Shown here in pieces: positions 28,075-33,557 of a DNA stretch of 33,557 bases (position 1 is the stretch's first letter; every line of letters starts with the position of its first letter). The notes below the pieces were generated by a model. That model did not search any database, had not been told where the DNA came from, and worked only from the letters and a program-made list of their open reading frames with translations. The DNA comes from Isoptericola sp. QY 916 (GTDB lineage Bacteria; Actinomycetota; Actinomycetes; Actinomycetales; Cellulomonadaceae). The position numbers were made by a program, and so were the translations under genes. The stretch is from the NCBI GenBank assembly GCA_026934365.1, contig JADHZE010000018.1:1-33557 (forward strand), written 5' to 3'.

Positions 28075-28893
28075 GTGTGCCCGCGGCACCCCGACCGTGT
28101 GTCCTACGTGCGCTGCCAGCGCTGCGGGCGGCCGACGTGCCCCGAGTGCCAACGACCTGCCGCCGTCGGGATCCAGTGCGTCGACTGCGTCAAGGAGGCA
28201 TCGCGCGCGGTGCCGAGCGCCCGGACGATGTTCGGCGGCACGGTCCGTGGCGGGCGGCCGGTCGTCACGCTGACGATCGTCGGCCTGTGCGTGGTGAGCT
28301 GGGTGCTGCAGCTCGTCACGGGCGGCGAGTGGACGCAGCGGTGGGCCTTCGCCCCCTCGGTGGGGCTCGACGAGCCGTGGCGGTTCCTCACCGCCGCGTT
28401 CCTGCACTCCACCAGCCCGCTGCACATCCTGTTCAACATGTACGCGCTGTGGCTCACCGGCCCGTTCCTCGAGCAGGCGTTCGGACGCGGCCGCTTCATC
28501 GCGCTCTACGTGCTGTCCGCGATCGCGGGGTCCGTGGGCTACCTGCTGCTCGCCGACCCGACGAGCTACTCCTGGATCACCGCCGTCGTGGGTGCCTCCG
28601 GGGCCGTCTTCGGGCTGTTCGGCGCGATCATCCCGGTCCTGCGCCGCACCGGGCGCAGCGCCGCGCAGATCGTCGTGCTCATCGCCATCAACATGGCGAT
28701 CCCGTTCTTCGTCGGCGGGATCGCGTGGCAGGCGCACCTGGGCGGCCTGGCGGTCGGTCTGGCGATGGGTGCCGGGTTCGCCTTCGCGCCCCGCGAGCGG
28801 CAGGCGCTCGTGGGGTGGCTGGTCCCGGCGGGCGTGGCCGTCGTCCTCGTCGCCGCGACCCTGTGGAAGTACGCCTCGGTGGGGATGCTCTGA
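28075..28893 (+). CDS. Rhomboid family intramembrane serine protease with N-terminal zinc ribbon
   Basis: From the GTG at 28075 it has 272 residues. The N-terminus carries a treble-clef or B-box-like zinc-binding set: CPRH, CQRC, CPEC and CVDC. Six membrane segments follow. The rhomboid catalytic residues are present, with Ser175 in GASG and His221 in WQAHLGG. The helix-2 Asn121 lies in HILFNMYALW. The frame is open back to a stop at 28027. The better translation start is probably upstream, at an ATC codon (28033) 7 nt after GGAGGG, giving STPTPGPQ..., which is typical of this family. The GTG at 28075 has no ribosome-binding site. The role of these zinc-ribbon rhomboids in actinobacteria is not established. 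Confidence 0.9.
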   Translation: MCPRHPDRVSYVRCQRCGRPTCPECQRPAAVGIQCVDCVKEASRAVPSARTMFGGTVRGGRPVVTLTIVGLCVVSWVLQLVTGGEWTQRWAFAPSVGLDEPWRFLTAAFLHSTSPLHILFNMYALWLTGPFLEQAFGRGRFIALYVLSAIAGSVGYLLLADPTSYSWITAVVGASGAVFGLFGAIIPVLRRTGRSAAQIVVLIAINMAIPFFVGGIAWQAHLGGLAVGLAMGAGFAFAPRERQALVGWLVPAGVAVVLVAATLWKYASVGML

Positions 28894-28908
28894 GCGCCGC
28901 CCACAGGG

Positions 28909-28917
28909 TTGTCCACA
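28909..28917 (-). promoter_or_regulatory. Isolated perfect DnaA box
   Basis: TTGTCCACA lies in the 60-bp gap between the convergent rhomboid and crgA genes. It is a full consensus match about 16 kb from oriC, without neighbouring boxes. Confidence 0.65.
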
Positions 28918-28953
28918 GGTGTGGAACGAACTACACGGGTGGAAGACCCGGCG

Positions 28954-29214
28954 TCAGCGCCAGCGGGTGGTGAGCCCGAAGCCCGCGATGATCAGCACGA
29001 ACCCGACGGCGAGGTTCCAGGCGCCGAGCGCCGGGATCGGCAGGCCCAGCCCCTGCGCCGTGAGGTAGTACAGGACGATCCATGCGAGGCCCAGCAGCAT
29101 GAGCGTGAGCATCGTCGGCACCAGCCAGCGCGGGTTGCCCTGCGGCTTCGCCTTCGGCGTCGCCGGCTGCTCGGCGGGCGTGCTCTTCTTCTTGCGGGAC
29201 TTCGACTCGGGCAC
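28954..29214 (-). CDS. crgA: Cell division protein CrgA
   Basis: The 86-residue membrane protein matches CrgA, an actinobacterial division factor that interacts with FtsZ, FtsQ and penicillin-binding proteins and inhibits or times Z-ring formation. The N-terminus is basic (PESKSRKKKSTP). Two membrane segments follow, PTMLTLMLLGLAWIVLYYLT and AWNLAVGFVLIIAGFGL, with the conserved TRWR end. The GTG at 29214 has AGGAG 8 nt upstream. It is convergent with the rhomboid gene and close to the DUF881 gene and the kinase cluster, as in other actinobacteria. Confidence 0.95.
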   Translation of the reverse strand: MPESKSRKKKSTPAEQPATPKAKPQGNPRWLVPTMLTLMLLGLAWIVLYYLTAQGLGLPIPALGAWNLAVGFVLIIAGFGLTTRWR

Positions 29215-29343
29215 GGGGAGGTCTCCTGTCCGGACGGGTGGGCGGCGGCCGCGGGCCGGATGCCCGCCACCGTCGGCGATTCTGTCGACTAGCGTAGTCG
29301 TCAGCAGGCTCGAGAAGGACAGCCGCGACCGACCGGAGGGCCG

Positions 29344-30075
29344 ATGAACCGCCGACTGCGCCAGAGCGCGACCGTCGCGTGCGTCCTCGCCGCGTCCGGG
29401 CTCCTCTTCACCGCCAGCGCGCAGCTCGCGGACACCAAGGACGGTCGGGACCCGCAGGACCTCGCCGAGCTCGTCACCACGGAGTCCGACCGCGTCGCGG
29501 GGCTCACCGACCGGATGAACGAGCTCGAGGCCGAGATCGACGACCTCGGCAAGCAGGCCGGCACCGACCTGCCCACGCGGAGCGCCGACCTCGTGGCCGA
29601 CGAGTCGGTCGTCACGGGTGCCGCGCCGGTCTCGGGGCCCGGGCTGCGGGTGGCGCTCGACGACGCGCCCGCGTCCAGCCAGTCGATCAGCGGGGCGCGG
29701 CCGGACGACCTGGTCGTGCACCAGCAGGACGTGCAGCACGTGATCAACGCGCTGTGGGCGGGCGGGGCCGAGGCGATGACGCTGCAGGGCGAGCGCGTCA
29801 CCGCGACGTCGGCGTTCCGCTGCTCCGGCAACATCCTGCTGCTGCACGGCAAGGTCTTCTCCCCGCCGTACGTGATCGAGGCCGTGGGCGACCCCCAGCA
29901 GCTCCGGGCGTCGCTGGACGCGGACCCGGGCGTCGCGATCTACCAGCAGTACGTCGACTGGGTCGCCCTCGGGTGGTCGGTCAAGGACGCGGGCACCCTC
30001 GAGCTCCCCGCCTACACCGGCAGCTCCGAGATGAAGTACGCGACCGTCCCCGCCGGCACGGACGTGTTCTCGTGA
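29344..30075 (+). CDS. DUF881 membrane-anchored protein
   Basis: The 243-residue protein begins with a basic, then hydrophobic segment (VACVLAASGLLFTASAQ), either an anchor or a signal. A short coiled-coil region (LTDRMNELEAEIDDLGKQ) follows. The DUF881 domain then shows GPGLRVALDDAP, VVHQQDVQHVINALWAGGAEAMTLQGERV and the CSGNILLLHGKVFSPPYVIEAVGD block. The family is widespread in Gram-positive bacteria near division genes and its biochemical role is unknown. The ATG at 29344 has GGAGGG 3-4 nt upstream. Confidence 0.92.
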   Translation: MNRRLRQSATVACVLAASGLLFTASAQLADTKDGRDPQDLAELVTTESDRVAGLTDRMNELEAEIDDLGKQAGTDLPTRSADLVADESVVTGAAPVSGPGLRVALDDAPASSQSISGARPDDLVVHQQDVQHVINALWAGGAEAMTLQGERVTATSAFRCSGNILLLHGKVFSPPYVIEAVGDPQQLRASLDADPGVAIYQQYVDWVALGWSVKDAGTLELPAYTGSSEMKYATVPAGTDVFS

Positions 30076-30152
30076 GCGCCGCGACCGTCGTGAGCTCCGC
30101 GCTGCCGGGCCGGCGATGGCGTGGCCGCCGTCCCGTCCTGCAGCCCGCCTGA
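30072..30152 (+). CDS. Possible 26-residue ORF overlapping the DUF881 gene
   Basis: A GTG at 30072 overlaps the DUF881 stop (GTGA), and the frame runs 26 codons to 30152, Arg/Ala rich (GRRWRGRRP). There is no family match that I know and no ribosome-binding site of note. In relatives this gap often holds a class E sortase gene, so this could be a decayed remnant or chance. Confidence 0.2.
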   Translation: MSAATVVSSALPGRRWRGRRPVLQPA

Positions 30153-30176
30153 CCACTTCCCCGAAGCGAGACAGCC

Positions 30177-30857
30177 ATGACCAGCCCCACCACCACGACC
30201 GCCGGCCCGCGCATCCTCGTGGTCGACAACTACGACTCGTTCGTCTACACGATCGTCGGCTACCTGGACCAGCTCGGGGCGCGCACCGTCGTCGTGCGCA
30301 ACGACGCCGTGCCCGAGCCCGACGCGGACGGCGTCTTCCACGACGCGGACGGTGCGCCCTTCGACGGCGTCCTCGTCTCCCCCGGCCCGGGCACCCCGAA
30401 GGAGGCCGGCTCGTCGGAGGACGTCATCCGTGCGTGCGCGCGCTCCCGCACTCCGATGCTCGGCGTCTGCCTGGGCCACCAGGCCCTCGCGGAGGTGTAC
30501 GGCGCCACGGTGGCGCACGCGCCAGAGCTCATGCACGGCAAGACCAGCCTGGTGGAGCACGACGGCGAGGGCGTGCTCGACGGTCTGGCGTCGCCGTTCA
30601 CGGCGACGCGCTATCACTCGCTCGCGGTGCTCCCGGAGAGCGTGCCCGCCGAGCTCGAGGTGACGGGCGCGACGGCGAGCGGCGTCGTCATGGGGCTGCA
30701 GCACCGCGAGCTGCCGCTGCACGGGGTGCAGTTCCACCCCGAGTCGGTGCTCACCGAGGGCGGGCACCGGCTCCTCGCCAACTGGCTCGCCGTGTGCGGC
30801 GACGGCGGCGCGGTGGAGCGGTCCGCCGGCATGGCGCCGCTGGTGCACCAGGGCTGA
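30177..30857 (+). CDS. pabA: Aminodeoxychorismate/anthranilate synthase component II (glutamine amidotransferase)
   Basis: Class I glutamine amidotransferase that supplies ammonia for anthranilate or aminodeoxychorismate synthesis. It has 226 residues. The catalytic Cys98 is in GVCLGHQAL, with His187 and Glu189 in GVQFHPESVLTE. The N-terminal VVDNYDSFVYTIVGYL and SPGPGTP motifs are typical of TrpG/PabA. Which synthase it serves cannot be told from sequence alone. This copy beside the PASTA kinase is conserved in actinobacteria and is commonly named pabA or trpG. The ATG at 30177 follows a short, weak GCGAGA site. It is the last rightward gene before the convergent kinase. Confidence 0.92.
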   Translation: MTSPTTTTAGPRILVVDNYDSFVYTIVGYLDQLGARTVVVRNDAVPEPDADGVFHDADGAPFDGVLVSPGPGTPKEAGSSEDVIRACARSRTPMLGVCLGHQALAEVYGATVAHAPELMHGKTSLVEHDGEGVLDGLASPFTATRYHSLAVLPESVPAELEVTGATASGVVMGLQHRELPLHGVQFHPESVLTEGGHRLLANWLAVCGDGGAVERSAGMAPLVHQG

Positions 30858-30868
30858 CGCCAGCACGC

Positions 30869-30910
30869 ACGAAGGACCCGACGGAACCACGGTTCCGTCG
30901 GGTCCTTCGT
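30869..30910. terminator. Bidirectional terminator between pabA and the kinase gene
   Basis: An almost perfect palindrome, with arms 30869-30888 and 30891-30910 fully complementary around a 2-nt centre. It lies between the convergent stops of pabA and pknB. Confidence 0.85.
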
Positions 30911-30920
30911 CGTCCGTCGC

Positions 30921-32930
30921 TCAGTCGCCCAGGATGCCGAGCGGGTCGCCCGCGTCGTCGGTCGCGCCGTCCGTGGGGTCGCCGGACGGCTCGCCCGTGG
31001 GCGTCTCCTCCGCCTCCGGCCCGCTGGACACCACGACGGCGACGTTCGACCCGACCTCGGCCTCGCCGCCCTCCGGGTCCTGGGAGATCACGGTGCCGTT
31101 CGGCACGTCGTCCGAGGGCTCGAAGCTGATCTGCGGGCTCAGGTTGGCACCGGTGATGGCCGCCTGGGCGTCGGCGGCCGACTGGCCGACCACGTTCGGC
31201 ACCGTCGTCATCTCCGGGGCCTTCTTCTTGGCGATGACGATCGAGACGCCGCTCCCCTGCGGCACCGAGCCGGCCTGCGGGCTCTGGCGGATCACCGTGC
31301 CCGGTTTCTCGTCGCTCTCCTCCGTGCTGGTCTCGGAGTTGAGCCCGAGGTTGGTGATCGTCTCCTTGGCCTTGTCCTCCGTCATGCCCAGCAGGTTCGG
31401 CAGGTCGACCTGACCGGTGGAGACGACGATGTCGACGGCCGATCCTTCGCTGACCGCCTGGCCCTCGGCCGGGTCGGACTTGATGACGTGGTCCTTCTCG
31501 ACGCCCTTGCTGTTCTCCTGCGAGACGTCGCCGAGGGTCAGCTTCGCCTTCTCGAGCTCGTCGGAGGCCTCGTCCTCCGTCATGCCCGAGAGGTCGGGCA
31601 CCGCGACGGTGTCCGGGCCGGCGGAGAACGTCACGGTCACGGTGGTGCCGCGGTCCACCTCCGTGCCGCCGGTCGGGTTCTGGTCGAGGAACGTGTTCTC
31701 GGGCTCCGTGGACTCCGTGTCGGTCGCCTGCTCGTACTCGAGCCCCGCTGCCGTGATCGCGCGCTCCGCCTCGGCGGGGGTGACGTTGGACTGGAGCTCG
31801 GGCACGGTCGTCTTGGCCTCGGCGCCGTTCATGACGAGGAACGTGATGATCGCGGCCAGCGCGACGGCGCCGATCGCGATGAGCGTCCACATGAGGCCCT
31901 TGCGGCTCTTCTTCTCGTCGTCGGGCTCGCCGTTCGCGCCCTGCACCCCGGTGGTGCCCCACTGCGACGTGCTCGCGGGGTCCATCACCTGGGTGCCCTG
32001 GGGCTGGCCCATGACCTGCGTCGCCGCGGCGCCGGCGGCGGCCGCTCCGAGGAGCGGCGCGGTGACGTCGCCGCCGCGCAGCGCCGTCTCGAGGTCCGCG
32101 CGGAACTCCGCCGCCGTCGAGTAGCGGGCGTCCCGGTCCTTCGTGAGGGCCTTGAGCACGATGCGGTCGAGCACCTCGGGCACGTCCGAGGCGAGCTCGC
32201 TGGGGCGCTGCGGCGCCTGCCCGACGTGCTGGTACGCCACGGCGACCGGGGAGTCGCCCATGAACGGCGGGCGCCCGGTGAGCAGCTCGAACAGCACGCA
32301 GCCCGTGGAGTACAGGTCGCTGCGGGCGTCCACGGTCTCGCCGCGGGCCTGCTCGGGCGACAGGTACTGGGCCGTGCCGATGACGGCGTGCGTCTGCGTC
32401 ATCGTCGCGGCGGAGTCCGCCATCGCGCGGGCGATGCCGAAGTCCATCACCTTGACCGCACCCGTGGGCGTGATCATCACGTTCGCGGGCTTGATGTCGC
32501 GGTGCACGATGCCGGCCTGGTGCGAGTACTCCAGCGCGCTGAGGATGCCCGCCGTGATCTCGACGGCCTCCTCGATCGGCACGGCCGCGCCGTCCTGCAG
32601 GATGTCGCGGACCGTGTGCCCCTCGACGTACTCCATGACGATGAACGGGACGTGCACGGACGCGCCCTGCGTGTCCGTGTGCGTGTCCTCGCCGGTGTCG
32701 TAGACGGCGACGATGGCGGGGTGGTTCAGCGCGGCGGCAGACTGGGCCTCGCGACGGAACCGCGCCAGGAAGGACGGGTCGCGGGCGAGGTCGGACCGCA
32801 GCACCTTGATCGCGACGGTGCGACCCAGGCGCGTGTCGTGCCCGATGTGCACCTCGGCCATGCCGCCGCGGCCGATGAGCTCACCGACCTCGTAGCGGCC
32901 GGCGAGTACCCGGGGCGTGTTGTCCACCAC
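30921..32930 (-). CDS. pknB: Serine/threonine kinase with four PASTA domains (PknB type)
   Basis: Membrane kinase that senses peptidoglycan or lipid II fragments and phosphorylates wall-synthesis and division proteins. The 669-residue protein has an N-terminal kinase domain (about 12-285). The glycine loop GRGGMAEV is at 20-27, the ATP lysine Lys42 is in AIKV, the catalytic HRDIKPAN begins at His143, and DFG is at 163-165. The activation loop has several Thr residues before SPEQ. A linker and one membrane segment (346-367) follow, then four extracellular PASTA repeats (from about 374, 443, 510 and 580) and a Gly/Asp/Thr-rich tail. The GTG at 32930 directly abuts the stop codon of the upstream gene, so the two are cotranscribed. 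Confidence 0.96.
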   Translation of the reverse strand: MVDNTPRVLAGRYEVGELIGRGGMAEVHIGHDTRLGRTVAIKVLRSDLARDPSFLARFRREAQSAAALNHPAIVAVYDTGEDTHTDTQGASVHVPFIVMEYVEGHTVRDILQDGAAVPIEEAVEITAGILSALEYSHQAGIVHRDIKPANVMITPTGAVKVMDFGIARAMADSAATMTQTHAVIGTAQYLSPEQARGETVDARSDLYSTGCVLFELLTGRPPFMGDSPVAVAYQHVGQAPQRPSELASDVPEVLDRIVLKALTKDRDARYSTAAEFRADLETALRGGDVTAPLLGAAAAGAAATQVMGQPQGTQVMDPASTSQWGTTGVQGANGEPDDEKKSRKGLMWTLIAIGAVALAAIITFLVMNGAEAKTTVPELQSNVTPAEAERAITAAGLEYEQATDTESTEPENTFLDQNPTGGTEVDRGTTVTVTFSAGPDTVAVPDLSGMTEDEASDELEKAKLTLGDVSQENSKGVEKDHVIKSDPAEGQAVSEGSAVDIVVSTGQVDLPNLLGMTEDKAKETITNLGLNSETSTEESDEKPGTVIRQSPQAGSVPQGSGVSIVIAKKKAPEMTTVPNVVGQSAADAQAAITGANLSPQISFEPSDDVPNGTVISQDPEGGEAEVGSNVAVVVSSGPEAEETPTGEPSGDPTDGATDDAGDPLGILGD

Positions 32931-33557
32931 TCAGAAGTCCTTCTCGGTCATGGCCGCGCGCGGAGCGCGCGGCGTGTCTCGGAGCATCATCCCAGAGGAG
33001 GGACGCGCACCCGTGCGGGAGGGGCGGGAGACCGCGAGGGCCGGTCCCACCAGGAGGGCCGCCGCGTGGCCCTCGGCGTCGGCCGCCATGGCCTGCACGA
33101 GGGTGGCGAGCAGCAGGACGACGAGGAGGCCGAGCAGCGCGATCAACGGCCAGGAGAGGCGTCCGAGCGGGCCGAAGCGCTGGCCCGTCGAGGTCGACGT
33201 GCGGCGCGCCGGCTTTGCCTCGGGCGCGGAGCGCGACGTCGAACGGCTCCGGGTGCCGGTCGACGGGGCCTTGCGCACCGGGGGACGGCGGGCGTCGTGG
33301 GTGCCGGCGCGCACCTCGCGGCGCCGCGGGTACGCACGTCCGGCGGCGAGGCCGTCGACCGGGGTCTGCGGGGTGGGCTCGTCGCCGGGGACGACCGCCG
33401 CGGGCTCGGCGGTCGTCGCACGCTCATCCTCGGACGGCGTCACCGCAGTCCACGCGACCGGCATCGCGGCCGACGGCGGGGTGGAAGGGCTCCCAGGGCC
33501 GGCAGGAGCGGCAGGTCCGGCGGGTCGTGGCGCCGTGGGCGCGGCGTGCGCGGGGAC
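32931..33557 (-). CDS. C-terminal part of a membrane protein upstream of pknB, probably PknA-type kinase (5' end outside window)
   Basis: 208 residues are visible, entering from the right edge. They comprise a Pro/Ala/Arg-rich disordered linker, a membrane segment (SWPLIALLGLLVVLLLATLVQAM) and a basic tail ending AAMTEKDF. Its stop abuts the pknB start. In actinobacteria the gene before pknB is normally the second kinase, pknA, which ends with just such a linker and membrane helix. No kinase motif lies within the window, so the identification rests on position and layout. Confidence 0.6.
   Translation of the reverse strand, partial: VPAHAAPTAPRPAGPAAPAGPGSPSTPPSAAMPVAWTAVTPSEDERATTAEPAAVVPGDEPTPQTPVDGLAAGRAYPRRREVRAGTHDARRPPVRKAPSTGTRSRSTSRSAPEAKPARRTSTSTGQRFGPLGRLSWPLIALLGLLVVLLLATLVQAMAADAEGHAAALLVGPALAVSRPSRTGARPSSGMMLRDTPRAPRAAMTEKDF

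Noticed and set aside
27256..28737. Upstream extension of the Ala/Lys-rich minus-strand frame
   Set aside because: It lies antisense to ppiA and the rhomboid gene. The Ala/Lys helical composition starts only at the ATG at 27255.

Overview
This is the chromosome-origin neighbourhood of a high-GC actinobacterium, most likely Micrococcales of the Cellulomonadaceae/Promicromonosporaceae type. That reading rests on the very high GC content with GC-rich third codon positions, the actinobacterial gene order trxB-trxA-parB-parA-rsmG-jag-yidC-yidD-rnpA-rpmH | dnaA-dnaN-gnd-recF-dciA-gyrB-gyrA, and the downstream DUF3566, tRNA-Ile, DLW-39, tRNA-Ala, ppiA, rhomboid, crgA, DUF881, pabA and pknB. I cannot name the genus with confidence.

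Layout. Positions 1-2573 hold the end of a membrane protein with a discoidin-like C-terminus (probably the partner of murJ, which would lie upstream) and the thioredoxin pair trxB-trxA. About 2.5 kb without a credible gene follows (2574-5063), carrying several parS centromere sites and an 8-bp tandem repeat. From 5064 to 11021 every gene is on the minus strand: parB, parA, rsmG, jag, yidC, yidD, rnpA, rpmH. These cover chromosome segregation, 16S rRNA methylation, membrane protein insertion, RNase P and ribosomal protein L34. dnaA and dnaN run rightward, and the 650-bp gap between them is oriC, with DnaA boxes and an AT-rich stretch. gnd, recF and dciA follow. A minus-strand LPXTG surface-protein gene is lodged between dciA and gyrB. 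gyrB-gyrA-DUF3566 lead into two tRNAs flanking a 39-codon gene. The right part holds a YciI-like gene, an Ala/Lys-rich membrane protein, cyclophilin, a rhomboid protease, the divisome regulator crgA, a DUF881 protein, a class I glutamine amidotransferase, and a PASTA kinase with the end of its upstream neighbour.

How it works together. DnaA opens oriC, DnaN and gyrase support replication, RecF repairs and DciA is the likely helicase loader. ParA/ParB act on at least seven parS sites, all left of oriC between 2545 and 8603. CrgA and the PASTA kinase coordinate division and wall growth.

The most notable signals are not genes. (1) parS sites lie inside long transcript-end palindromes and inside parA and parB, where each of the three encodes Val-Ser-Arg-Glu-Thr in the same frame. 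(2) DnaA boxes recur at an exact 12-bp step in the dnaA promoter, in oriC, upstream of gyrB (four units in tandem) and inside the gyrB coding sequence. (3) A REPIN-like paired palindrome lies between ppiA and the rhomboid gene. (4) The rhomboid gene appears to begin at an ATC codon.
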